Source: Epiperipatus broadwayi (Eukaryota; Onychophora; Udeonychophora; Euonychophora; Peripatidae). From it: DNA of 64,000 nucleotides. The notes under the pieces were generated by a model, which made no database searches, had not been told where the DNA came from, and saw only the letters and a list, made by a program, of their open reading frames with translations. The DNA is taken from NCBI GenBank assembly GCA_028023455.1, contig JAQFVV010000017.1:2299001-2363000 (forward strand), in the 5' to 3' direction. Below, piece by piece: positions 14,447-25,534 of this stretch (its first letter is position 1; the number at the start of each line of letters is the position of its first letter). The translations under genes and the position numbers were made by a program.

Positions 14447-14989
14447 ATGTGACTTTATATGTAAAAGATTGTAATGAAGTGTTTAAAGCAAGGAAAATAA
14501 TTGTATTTATATGATATATCAAATCACATCCAACATATCTTTTTGAATTAGCTGTTTTGAGATACAGACTCTAAATGTTTATTTTACAGAGGGTGTAGCT
14601 GAAAATATCTTAACATCGGATGTGATTCGACATTTGATTATTTACTTCAGATAGTGGTATGCACTAGAAATATTTGGTTATATAAAATAATACAGCAAAC
14701 TAAGAAAATGAAGATACTTTTATGATATTTATAAAGATAATTTAAACTTAAGATCAATCAAAAGCTAAATAATATTATACTAAGAACCGCAACAAAAATA
14801 CCTGGTGGGAAAAAGCAGCGATTCACCAGTAAAATGTCTACTGAGACAAGATAGCATATGAAGAAACATATGACGTAAAGGAGAAACATAAAAATATTTA
14901 AAAGTGACCCATTAAAAAAAAATATCTGGAGTTCTGTAAAATAGTACAAAAAAGAATTAATAATGATGAAAGAAAAGATATAGCTGGTA

Positions 14990-15118
14990 GAGGAGGTTAA
15001 AAATGCTCTGATGAAGACTGCAGGACAATTGAAACTGTCAGGAAAATAAAGAAATTATATATTTAAAAAAATTGCATTAACGTGTATATAAGGGGAGTTA
15101 TTGTAAGCAATATATATA
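14990..15118 (+). mobile_element. HR-D element, single-arm insertion in LINE copy 2
   Basis: Interrupts the LINE-derived sequence between its 'gctggtagaggagg' and 'gagagtaagttt' parts. Contains CTGATGA-A-GACTG at 15008-15020 and GAAAC at 15031, then the 'ttgcattaacgtgtatata' tail shared with the element at 15767-16123. Edges are approximate. Confidence 0.6.
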
Positions 15119-15766
15119 TATGAGAGTAAGTTTCAAAAATATAAAACAATATCAGAAAAAAAGTTATTTTAGCAATAGGAAAATAAAAATGAAACTATCA
15201 CTAAGAAGTGGAGTGACATCATGAAATATATGGAAGAGTTCTACAAAGATAATAATAAAATATAACTTTTTTTTAATTGCCTGAAATAGATGAAATAATG
15301 TAGAAGTACTGACCCCCCCCCAGCAAATTACCCTCCCCCCCAAAGAACAAAAAAAAAATAACTATTACAATTATTAAATATATTGAGTTGTTAAACATTT
15401 TAAATGAAGATGTGCGACATGCAATTAAATCTACAAAGAAGGTAAAAGCTCCAAGAAATAATGGAATTAGTTTCAATATCTTAAATAAAGCAGATGAAGA
15501 AGTAGAAAAATTGTTGGTATGTATCAAATGTCAAAATAATAAAGATGTACCATATGATTAAAAGATTGTACTAATAATATTTTTAAAAGGTGAGTCTAAA
15601 AATATTAAAAATTTCAGATCCAACAGTGTTCTATTAGTTTTATCCAAAACTTTATTAAGATAATTACAACTTGTCTACAACAAACTTGTGGTTTAAACCA
15701 ACTGAAAGAACAAGCTGGATTTAGAAATGGTTTAGAACAATGGATTGCATCTAAGTATTGAGAGAG

Positions 15767-16123
15767 TTTATTATAAATCCCCACATATATATTTTAATGC
15801 AAATTTTTTATATAATTTCTTTAATTTCCTAACAGTTTCGACTGTCCTGCAGTCTTCATCAGAGCACTTGCATAACCTTCATCTTCCTTTTAATTTTTTT
15901 TTTCTTTTTAAATTTTTTTGAATTATAAATATAAAAGGAAGAGGAAGGTTATGCAAGTGCTCTGATGAAGACTGCAGGACAGTCGAAACTGTTAAAAAAT
16001 TAAAGAAATTATATTAAAAAATTTGCATTAAAGTGTATATGTGGGGATTTATTATAAGTAATATATATGAATATATGAAGGAATGCAAAAAAAGTAAAGG
16101 AGAAGATATAAGAATAATACTTC
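15767..16123. mobile_element. HR-D palindromic element inserted in LINE copy 2
   Basis: Head-to-head palindrome. The arm 15780-15900 (aatccccacatata... cagtcttcatcagagcact) mirrors 15925-16055. It is flanked by an 11-bp direct repeat, tattgagagag, at 15756-15766 and 16124-16134; both copies come from the LINE codons of the LREV motif, which gives the exact boundaries (357 bp). Each arm has the hammerhead-like motif in opposite orientation (15836-15862 minus, 15962-15988 plus). Confidence 0.85.
15962..15988 (+). ncRNA. hammerhead-like motif (HR-D type)
   Basis: CTGATGA, then one extra A, a perfect 5-bp stem GACTG/CAGTC closed by CAGGA, then GAAA and C. The core order is that of a hammerhead, but the extra base between the core and stem II is non-canonical and no good stem I is seen. 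The mirror copy lies at 15836-15862 on the minus strand. Confidence 0.45.
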
Positions 16124-16786
16124 TATTGAGAGAGGTTATAGAAAGAACCAATGAATATCAGTTGCCATTATGCTTTGGATATATAGATCACAAAAAGATA
16201 TTTGATCAAGCATTTCAGCAAAAAGCTTTGGATCATCATAATATAGACCTAGGGTATCATTATATTCTGAAAAATATTCAATGAAATGCAACAATTGTGA
16301 TCTGATTACTTGGAGATACTAAAAAGATTAATATTAATAAGGATATATGTCAGAGTGATTTCATATATACTTATGGATCTGAGACCTGGACACTTAATAG
16401 AAGAGCAATACAGAGACTTCAGATCAGTCAAAGAAGTATGGAGAGATGCATGTTTAGGAGTAATAAGAAAAGATCAAAAATGCAATATGTGAATAAGAAA
16501 ACAAATATGTGCTACTGATATCATTAAAAGAATTAAAAGACCGAAGTAGAGTTGGGTGTGACATCTTGTCAGAAAAGATGATAATATATGGACAATTAAA
16601 ATCTTAAACTGGATTCCAAGTTATTGTAAAAGACCCAGAAAGAGATGACATGTGAAATGTATGAATGAAATAAGAAAGTGTGCAATGGTGATGTGGAGAA
16701 GAGAAGCTAGAAATCGGAGATGGATTGAACTTGGCGAGACCTTCATCCTGAATTAGATTGATAATGGTTGACAATGATGATGATGA

Positions 16787-17690
16787 CGATTTCATATCTC
16801 CCAAACTTTTAACAGTTTTTTTATTAGAATTATTTTATGGATTAAAATAGGAAGCTAAGGGAATAAAAAAATACACGACTTCTATTTAAATCATCTAGAT
16901 AGATGACGTGGTTCTTTTGTAAATAATACTTCAAAGCTACCGAAGATATATAAATGTTATTAAATGAATGTAAGAATTATAATTAAAGATAGATAGTAAA
17001 AAGACTAAAATGTTATCAATGGGTTTCGTCAGAAGAAGAAAAACAAAGATTGATAATCGTGGAACTAGGAGAAATTAATGGCTGAAATATCTTATTTAGA
17101 TTTTTAACAAAGATGAAAACAAAATGAATGAAATTACTTATAGAATTAAATTTTTGGTAATAACAATTTAAAATGTTTATGTTGTACAAAAGGAAAGTTA
17201 TTAATGGATGTGTGTTTATCAGCTCTTACCTATAGATATGAGACTCGAATATTTTTAACTGAAAAGTGACATAAAGATTTTAGACACTCAATGAAATATA
17301 GAGAATTATATATTGGGAATACAGAAGCAAACTCTCCATACAGTAGCTTGTGTAAGCATAGGAAATGGTGATCGTGTAATATATTGGGAATAACAAGAAA
17401 GAATCAAAAGTGAAATACTTGGATGAGAGAACAAAGAAGTATTATTGATATTATTAAAATAACTCAAAAACTGCAATAGAACTGGGCTGAATATACCAAT
17501 AATAAAGGCGTTAATAGAAGAACATTTGAAATTTTATATTGTGAAAGACCTAAAAAGAGACCACGTGTGAGATGGATGTAATAAAGTTTGCTAGAGTGGT
17601 GTGAAAAAGAGGAACTATGGATCAGAAAATTTTGATTAAATTTAGAGAAGTCTTCCTTCTATAAGTCAATAACAATTGGAAATAATAATA
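16787..17690 (+). pseudogene. RTE-like LINE 3' fragment, degenerate
   Basis: Starts with the ISPKLL block (16790) and YGLK-EAKGI (16836), then a degraded FADD region (about 16900), KTKMLS (about 17004), an ILGITRKNQK counterpart split by a 57-bp insertion, and the CERPKKRPRVRWM peptide near 17543. It corresponds to the C-terminal third of the LINE ORF and lies directly after the tail of the preceding LINE copy, so the two may be a rearranged single copy or a nested pair. Many stops. Confidence 0.7.
17322..17378 (+). mobile_element. HR-A micro-copy (57 bp) with 14-bp target duplication
   Basis: Only the two HR-A ends joined together: AAACTCTCCATACAGTAG followed directly by CTTGTGTAAGCATAGG and GGTGATCGTG. 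Flanked by atatattgggaata at 17308-17321 and 17379-17392. The flanks belong to the LINE sequence, which fixes the boundaries. Confidence 0.82.
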
Positions 17691-17699
17691 ATATTTATA

Positions 17700-19365
17700 T
17701 ATAATAATTTTGTTGAAAGCAAAGTAAATGACGAAGACAATCAATATTTTTTTTAAATTATAGACTTCTATGTTAAATTAATAAATCTACTATCAAGATA
17801 TCACTATTCATATAAATATATATTTGATCAGTATATATACATACTTTTCAAACTTAAATTAATCTAAGAAAAAAAATATTGCTGAAACAATAAAAATAAA
17901 ACGTTTTGAAGTACTATATAAATAAAAAAGTAATTAAAATTTTAAAAGTATAATCGTTTGACCTATATTCCATTTATTCTTTACCACTCAAAGTTGCCAT
18001 ATTTGATTGCATGATTATTCTTAAAACTATTGCTCATTAGCATAATTATAATGTTTCTATCTATAAAGAAAGGAAGAAAAAAATCAAACGTCAGACTTTA
18101 TCTTTAAAGTTTGTTTGGACTGAGGCTGTTTCGCAATTACTTAATAATTAGAAAATAATATATTTGCAACAATAAAGAAATACAATAGTAGTAATAAGAA
18201 ATACGTTATACATATTTTGCACAAAGGCAAACCTATCAAACCATTCATCCTGCTTCTATCAGTCCTGCTCAATTTATTAAAAGTCTAAATTCGGATAATA
18301 ATTCCCATATATGCTAATCTTAATCACTACTAGAATTCCCATTGACTGTGAAAGATGTACACATATTTTTTATTGGTAAAAGAAGAAGCAGTCCTTTTGC
18401 TGTAAATACAGATATTTATACATACATAATAACTTATTATTTAAATGAATGTTGCCTTGACAACAGATGTTTAATATTCTATTGGTTTGTTTAACTTTTG
18501 GTTGTGATGATGTGAATTACGTATGATAATCAGTTGACTGTTATGCAGGATGACCAAGCAACACCACTTGATCATCACCATCAATAATCCATCATTGCTC
18601 CAATCCTTCAGATTAACTTATTATAGATTTTAATTTTTAGAGCTATATCTTAAATTTGAAGGAAGATACATATTTAAGTATAACATAGTAGTTTTTGTTA
18701 TAGTATTTTGAATAATCTTCGTAATCTCAGTGATAATCCAACGATTTAATCTTTTTATTAATTTATGTTTAAATGCATCTAGAATAAAAAACTCTTCAAC
18801 AGCCCCACAAAATAACATTAAAATCCCAAGATGATATGGGTACTTCTCAATGCAACAACATGACATTTTGTCTGAAGTCCCAAGAACTTTTATAGAATCA
18901 AATTTAGTCACTATCTGTAAAAATGATATTTTTATCACTATAGATGTAATAAAAGCCTTTGTTATTGCATTTTTATTATATACAGTTATATATATTCTAA
19001 TATTATATATATATTGCAAATTGAAAAAAATAACAACAAAATGAAAATAAAGGAAGTTATGCTAATATACAAATACAAACAAGACTTAATCAACAGACAG
19101 GCAGCAAACATTAAGATTACAGAATTGTGGGAAGATTAGACTTTCATAGTGTTAGTTGACAAAGATAGTCGAAAGGCTCCTAAGTGAATAAATTTTTTAA
19201 AGTTATACTTTACATATATCTAATTACTGTATTTATAAATATTCAATTATAAGATTACGTATATTGATTTGAAGAAATAGAGACATCCAATTATAATATT
19301 ATCTATATACGTAATAGCATATTCTTATATTTTAACTGTAGGATGCAGAAATATGATTTAATACT
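17700..19365. other. Non-coding AT-rich stretch
   Basis: A 129-codon minus-strand ORF at 18630-19019 is AT-driven (Ile/Lys/Asn/Thr/Leu rich), overlaps an opposite-strand ORF and has no recognisable motif; I do not call it a gene. No repeat recognised. Confidence 0.5.
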
Positions 19366-19373
19366 GTCTAGCC

Positions 19374-20804
19374 CAGTGGTCTTCAACCACCGGTCCACGG
19401 ACTGGCACCGGGCCACAGAAGTTTTCTGCCGGACCATGCTAGATTGGCAAGAAAGTTTGTAATAACAAAATAATAAGATTTTAAACTTTTAATTAATATA
19501 AACAATTTTTTTTTTTTCATCGCATTTTTACCCGATTAAAAAAAAAGAAACAGAATAAAAACAAAATCTAATCAATCATACATAAATTAATTTGTTTTTC
19601 TATTTATCACAGATGTTTATGGAGGGGGGGGTAGAAAAAAGTTTTTTATTATACAGACTCCGGTTGTCTTTTGATAGCCAATCACGGCTGCTTGTCAGCA
19701 TTGTTAAAACAATAAAATGTAATGTGACTTTTTTTGATCTCTTAAATTTTTTCTACTCTCTCTTTTAATATTTCATTTTTAATGTTGTTGTTTTTTGGCT
19801 ATACGGCGATTTTTTTTTTTTGGCTTTAACTTTTATTTTTGAAATCAATTTTTATTACCTTTTTTTAAAAATAAAAATAAAAAAATAAGTTCTGTCTCTA
19901 ACTTTTACAAAGTATTTCTCAATACACCCCCACCACCCCAAAATAAAGTAAGATCAAAACTTTTGACTTTTTCAAGTTTCAGTTATTTTTTTTTTGTTTA
20001 CTTATAAATACGGCCACTTTTTTTTTGGCCTATAAGACAATATCCTTTTTGCCTTTATTTGTATACCACTGATATACTAAAACTTTTATTTTTAAAACCA
20101 ATTTTTATTACCTTTTTTTTAAAAAGAAAAACAACCAAAAAATTTCTGTCTCTAACTTTTACAAAGTATTTCTCAATCCACCCCCCAAATTAAAATAAGA
20201 TCAAAACTTTTGACTTTTTCAAGTTTTGTTTAAAAATACACCCACTTTTTTTTGGCCTATAAGGTGATATTTTTTTTGGCTTTATTTGTATACCGCTAAA
20301 ATACTAAAACTTTTATTTTTAAAAACAATTTCTGTTACCTTTTTTTAAAACTAAAAACAAACAAAAAATAACTTTGATCTTTATCTTTTGTCTCAGTGAT
20401 GACAAAGTATTTCTCAACCCCACCTCCCAAAAAAAATTAAAATAAGATCAAAACTTTTGACTTTTTTAACATTCAAGTGAATAACATTTTATTCTTGCAT
20501 GTTTTAACAATGAAATAATAAACATAAAATGCAAGCACATTAATGAGAATGATTGTTATTGTACTGTTTTCTGTAGCAGTATGACTGCACAACTTGAGAA
20601 AGAGTGTTCAGCATGTGAAGGAAAGCAACACCATTACAATACACAATAACAAGTATGCTGTTTTGGTCAGTCAAAACAATTATGCTTTTCTAAGGTTAAG
20701 CAGGTTACATCTTTAAGAAAATTTATCTGTAAACTTCTGCTGGTCTGCAAAATCTTATCCTAATTTTTGCCAGTCCGCAGGTGTGAAAAGGTTGAAGACC
20801 ACTG
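19374..20804. mobile_element. hAT-type non-autonomous element (MITE), 1.4 kb
   Basis: Terminal inverted repeats CAGTGGTCTTCAACC (19374-19388) and GGTTGAAGACCACTG (20790-20804). The flanks gtctagcc and g-ctagcc fit an 8-bp hAT duplication with one base lost on the right. The left end continues with the 'ccggtccacggactggcaccggg' type sequence and the right end with 'ccagtccgcaggtg', a pattern widespread among hAT MITEs. No transposase. The interior holds about three diverged tandem units of about 220-240 bp ('actaaaacttttattttta' ... 'atcaaaacttttgactttt'). Confidence 0.88.
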
Positions 20805-20892
20805 GCTAGCCTAATAAATGAAAATGATTATTGTGAATAAATGTTTCTAAAAATAGCATTTGCATAATAAAAACAGATATATGAGTTAAAAC

Positions 20893-21030
20893 AAGCAAAA
20901 CTCACTATACGTATTGCCACACACAGCAAGCTAGAGTAACCAATGGATGCCAGAAGGCTTATGCATAAAATCCCCATCAGTTGGACACAAGCGTAAGAAG
21001 TGGTGGTCATGTGATGTTTATATATATGTG
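20893..21030 (+). mobile_element. HR-A remnant
   Basis: CAAAACTCACTATACGTATTGCC, the 'gtaaccaatggatgccagaaggcttatgcataaaatccccatc' arm and 'cgtaagaagtggtggtcatgtgatg' end. Central part deleted. Confidence 0.65.
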
Positions 21031-21199
21031 AGCATACATTTCAGATAGAGTTTATATTTACTAGTTGTTAATACTCATATTATGAACAACTTTTATGTAC
21101 AAATTAGCTATCAGATATTAATTGTTTAGTAAAGGCTATTCAAGGGTGTTGGATAGAAGCTCAAAATCATTGCTTATTTACATATCTAAACTTAGAAGC

Positions 21200-21545
21200 T
21201 ACATACTGCAATGCCAAAAGTGGTGGATGTTGGATTTAGCAAAATAAAAATCAAAAACAAAGTGGATAGATGAAAAAAAAAACAATTGAATATCATTGGC
21301 ATAATTAAGAAAATAAGTCCACTGAACATGTTACTAAAAGAAACGGTAATAGGAGCAATAAGTTAAAATTGTAAATTGAAAGCCAAAATATTGTAAGACT
21401 TAAAAAAGACTACATGTAATACAGAAGAATGGTTATACTTAAATTTATTTAGGGATAAAGATAATCTTTGCAATGGATAAACTAGATTCACCTTGGAAAG
21501 ATCTCTATCTTGCAATGGATTGACAATTGTTGAAAATAATACAGA
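21200..21545 (+). pseudogene. probable LINE 3' end remnant
   Basis: Weak but ordered similarity to the LINE tail: 'attgaatatcattggcataattaagaaaat', 'attgtaagacttaaaaaagactacatgta' (counterpart of the CKRLRKRLHV region) and 'gaaagatctctatcttgcaatggattgacaattgttg' (counterpart of the GETFILQWIDNG end). Heavily mutated. Confidence 0.45.
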
Positions 21546-22374
21546 GTAGTTGTAATTCAAACTCTCTTCAGATTATCAAATAATACAAATCAGTGAGAGG
21601 CTTTTTTAAAACAAAATTTGCAGGAAAAAAAGAAAAGAAAACTTATGCTAAGTAAGAAAAAAGATTAAAAAAATTGCCATCAAAAGGTGCAAAATAGATA
21701 AGAACATATTCATTTAGTATAAATACCTATTTTTTAATATTTGGCATTAATTGACAAAATATATCTGTTGTAGTAGTATTAGAGTGCGCAGAGATTTATA
21801 ATATTTTAGAAATAGCGCATTATGGGAGACTGACTTGTTTGAATGATTTCTGTTCTAGTAGTTTAAAAATCGGTTCTTCTTTAGAGATGAAGCTGATTTA
21901 CAAATTAGCAGAGGAAAAATGAAAAACTGAGTTTGAAGAAACCTACATGAAAATGAAAAGATGTTGCCATGGAAACAATGTTGTATTTACAAAGAATAAA
22001 GAATTCGGAGTTGTAATTGCTTAGAAAATTGTTATATTATTATCTTTTAAAAATTAAAAATATTTCATTTGTCATGCATCAATCTTACCAAGAAATATTT
22101 GCACTAGTATTCCTTAGTTAAATGAAAGATGGCAGTAGATAACTATATAATAGTTTGTAAATAAATGATACTCCATTTTATCCGCACGAAATGGAGAAGA
22201 TAACACTCTATGTGTGATTATCTGAGCTTAGTGACAATCATATATTTGTAAATATTTATTCAGATTGTTCAAAATACATCACTTTTCTAAATTTCATATA
22301 TAATAATTTAGATACTACAAAACTATCCTTTTGGGAATTATTTGAAAGTTATTTATTGCAATATATAATTAGAA

Positions 22375-22895
22375 AGATTTGAATCCAGACTTTTTTATTC
22401 TATTTATCCTCCACTCCATCTCAATCAAGCAGTACACATGATCACACACCTGCAAAAACAATATATGATCTCCAATATGTATATTTCATGAAGAACCAGC
22501 ATTCATCAGTTGGGCCAGATTATAATCTCCCACACACATATATTATCAGTGTTCAATTTATATTAAGATAGCAATTCATCAAACTTTAATGGACAGGCTT
22601 CAATCTTCTCACCCTTTCAACTATTCGCCCATTCACTTCATTAAAAAACCAACATGGAATTCTCAAACTCTTATCGGATTTGATATTGTAATCATATCAT
22701 GTACACATTATCTTAACTTAATCCCTCATATCTATTAAAGTTTGAGAAATTGCTATCTTAATGCCCAACTGATGAGTGCTGGTTTTGCATGAAAATATAT
22801 ACTGGTGCACATGTATCTTTTTGGAATGGGTGTGGTCATGGGTAGTGTATGATAAATAGACTAAAAAATCCTGAGTTCAAACCCTCTAATTACAC
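22375..22895. mobile_element. HR-B palindromic element, both arms
   Basis: Ends in 'aattagaaagatttgaatcc' on the left and 'gagttcaaaccctctaatta' on the right. The arms pair through 'aactttaatggacaggc'-type and 'ttaatataaac'-type blocks, with a short unique centre. The left arm has the ribozyme-like core on minus (22509-22484) with a weakened stem II. The right arm has CTGATGA at 22769, GTGC/GCAT stem II and GAAA at 22791. Confidence 0.75.
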
Positions 22896-23461
22896 ATATA
22901 AGAAACATTTAGTGTAAGCAAATTCCATACAGCCTTAGAATTATTGCAATATAGAAAATAACATTTTTAAAAAATGCAATTAAATCTTATTCATATTTTC
23001 TAATGATATGAAATTATTAGAATAAGATGAATGAATTAAATATAACAAGCTTTATAACTGAATTAAAATTAAATATTGCTTAAATGAAAATTGTATAACA
23101 TAAATCTAATTTTATTAAAGTATAAGAGTGAGGAAGATGAATTTTTTGTATAACTTAGGCAAAGAATATCAATAGAAAACAATGTAACAGATATCCAAAA
23201 ATAATAGAAAAGTTTACTGGTAAACTAGAATGATTCTTTGATTACTCTAGCATCTACTGTTATGAGTTTAGATGGTGTCAGAAGGAGGAAATGAGAGCTG
23301 TTATGCTTTGCAATGCTCAACAGGGGAAAGTGATGTCACATTGATATTAAGTCTATTGGTATGATTCCCATTGAAAATATAATTTCATAGCTAAAAATGA
23401 ATTATCAATGTATTGATAATATATATATTTAAATACAAGTATATATTCTTTAAGCTAAATG

Positions 23462-24168
23462 TAATTAGAGGGTATCTGAACTTAGACTTTTAGTCCTTTT
23501 TAGTTGTCCACTCCACTTTATACAACTGATACATATAACCACATACACATGGAAAAGATAAATGATGTCCAATATATGTATTTTATACTAAACCAGCACT
23601 CATCAGTAGGTCTGGATCATCATCTCTCACACATATATGTAATAAATGCTCAGTTTATATTATTAAGATAGAAAATCTTCAAATTTTAATGGACAGGTTT
23701 CACTCTTCTCCACTCTACAACTCCTCAGCCATCCATATCATTGAAAATCTGATGATGGCATGTTCAAATACTTTGTTTGCCAGTTTTTTTCCATACCCAT
23801 GTTGAACATAAGACATTCTTGATCCTTCATATGTAGAACCTAAGCCCGTTAAAAAAACTGGCAAACAAGGGATTTGAACATGCCATCATCAGAATTTCCA
23901 TGATATGGATGGCTGAAGAATGGAGAAGATTGAAGTTTATCCATTAATGTTTAAAGATTTGCTATCTTAATATAAACCAAGCACTGATTATATATATGAG
24001 TAGGAGATGATGTTCTGGACCAACTGATGAGTGCTGGTTCAGCATGAAATATATTGGAGATCATTTATCTTTTCCACAAGTATGTGGTCATATATATTAA
24101 TTGTATAAGATAGGGTAGATGACTGAAAGGAACTTAAAAGTCCTGAGTTCAAATACTTCTAATTATAT
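23462..24168. mobile_element. HR-B palindromic element, longest copy
   Basis: About 700 bp. Left edge 'aattagagggtatctgaact' mirrors right edge 'agttcaaatacttctaatta'. The inner arms meet around 'ctttgtttgccagttttttt' / 'aaaaaaactggcaaacaagg'. The plus-strand ribozyme at 24014-24063 is well preserved. The minus-strand one near 23604-23580 has lost the G of GAAA. Confidence 0.8.
24014..24063 (+). ncRNA. hammerhead ribozyme, type I (HR-B copy)
   Basis: CUGAUGA 24024-24030; stem II GUGCUG (24031-24036) with CAGCAU (24040-24045) and loop GUU; GAAA 24046-24049; stem III is the 4-nt self-complementary AUAU with no loop; A at the cleavage position; stem I CCAA (24020-24023) with UUGG (24054-24057), a 3-nt bulge, then UCU/AGA. 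The tiny stem III predicts cleavage mainly as a dimer. Confidence 0.75.
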
Positions 24169-24185
24169 ATATATATATTTAATTA

Positions 24186-24635
24186 TGTGGAAATATCTGT
24201 TGTATTTTTATATTAGAATAATTACCATCAAATGTTAATAGATAGTTAAGCAATGAAAATAGTAAACTGTAAATCTCCCAGCATTCAAAGGGTTATTCTT
24301 TTAAATATAATATCTTTGTATTAGACAGAGACTAAAGCACTATGGTATTTGTTTAATGAAAGAAAGTTAATGACCTTTTACACATTTAGCTGATTGGTGG
24401 AACAGTATTTTATTTCTAAGGAATGTGTGAAAGGCTGTGAACTTTCTTTCCTTAAACTGTAAATAAATACTGTAATACTTTAGTCTCTATACAATAACAA
24501 GAGATTACATTTAGAAGATATACCCCCTTTGAATTCTGGAAATGTTTACAGTTTACTATTTTTATTGATTACTGCCTATTAATATTTGATTGTAATTTTT
24601 CTAATATGAAAATATAACAGATATTTCTACATATT
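24186..24635. repeat. Long palindromic element, no ribozyme core seen
   Basis: Arms of about 195 bp mirror each other: 'aatatctgttgtatttttatat' with 'atatgaaaatataacagatatt', 'agtaaactgtaaa' with 'tttacagtttact', and 'agagactaaagcacta' with 'aatactttagtctct'. Centre near 24390-24420. Lies directly beside the HR-B copy. No CUGANGA...GAAA arrangement found. Confidence 0.7.
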
Positions 24636-24639
24636 TAAA

Positions 24640-25185
24640 TATTTACACAATTACATCTGTTAGCATATATATATAAAGAACAACTTTTGATAGACTTTAT
24701 AAAATAAAAAATAGTTTTTATTTAACCATTTCTTAAATTAGGAATTAGGCTGAATATATAAACAAAAGGTAAGTCTTCAGTAGTTATACATTATAAAAAT
24801 TAGATCATCCAAGAAATATTAAGACAAAGGCAAAAATTGTATTGAAATATAATATTGTGATGATTATAGGAAATGGTTAGGACAAAATAATAAAGTTTCA
24901 CCCAGTAGAAGATAGGTGAGGGTGTTCAAATGAAAAAGTCCCAGTTTCTCCCCAAAAACTGTTTGCAGTGCCATCTTTGAGTCAATGCATGCATTACATA
25001 TTAATATAGTGTAGCTATTCACTACAAAAATTATAAGCTAACATTATTAGATCATGAGTTATAAAATGTGGCAGTATATTTTGCATTATCTTGGATCATC
25101 ATCAATGCTGTAATTGCTATCACAAAATTTTCAGACCACATTTAAATGAGCATGCAATACAATGGCATTAATGCCATATGCAGTT
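24640..25185. other. Non-coding stretch
   Basis: No ORF or repeat recognised. Confidence 0.5.
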
Positions 25186-25190
25186 TGAAT

Positions 25191-25530
25191 AGAGTAACCA
25201 GATTGGTTCAATCAAAAATTGAGACATAACGACCAATAATTTTTATGGCATTTAGCTTGAGAACTCAGTCATATAATGTAATAGTGATCTTTGGTATTGG
25301 AATTTGTCTGCAGTTTTTATAATATTACTGTAGAGATTGAAATGGACAGAGAGGGCAAAGAAACTATCATTTTTGCAATAAATTATTCATGTAAGACATT
25401 TAATATTTAATAATTATGAGTATTTGAAAATCAGTACATACAACAGTGCTGAAAAGACATTTCAGGGACACTGGGACATCTAATCAAAGATAGGGACAAA
25501 TCCTGAAAAATCAGGACATCTGGTCACCCT
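25191..25530. mobile_element. probable hAT-type MITE
   Basis: Left end AGAGTAACCAGAT is an imperfect inverted match to right end ATCTGGTCACCCT, and the right end carries 'cctgaaaaatcaggacatctggtcaccct', a motif common at ends of such MITEs. Flanks gtttgaat and gtttaaat (7 of 8 identical) may be the target duplication, with two extra bases on the right. No coding capacity. Confidence 0.45.
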
Positions 25531-25534
25531 AAGT

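Larger units (their letters stand above)
14766..16780 (+). pseudogene. RTE-like LINE copy 2, broken, with HR-D insertions
   Basis: Frame-shifted pieces correspond in order to the LINE at 60085-63695. The TATKI..KKQ and STETR region lies at about 14785-14850, the MK(Y/L)xEEFY region at about 15220-15250, EDVRHAIKS and KAPxNNGI at about 15407-15465, the NFRSNSVLLVLSK region (NYRPISLL counterpart) at about 15610-15650, LREVIERTNEYQLPLCFG at about 16125-16180, YILKNIQ at about 16257, RPGHLIEEQ-RDF at about 16382, and the RCxxWIELGETFI tail near 16725-16755. The FADD catalytic part is missing. The copy ends in a short ATGATGATG run, as the minus-strand copy does; short tandem 3' tails are usual for RTE-type elements. 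Two HR-D elements have landed in it. Clearly dead. Confidence 0.8.

Noticed and set aside
18630-19019. 129-codon minus-strand ORF
   Set aside because: AT-driven composition, overlaps an opposing ORF, no recognisable domain.
23750-23765. CTGATGATGG in the HR-B inner arm as a second ribozyme core
   Set aside because: No following stem II plus GAAA; just part of the arm sequence.
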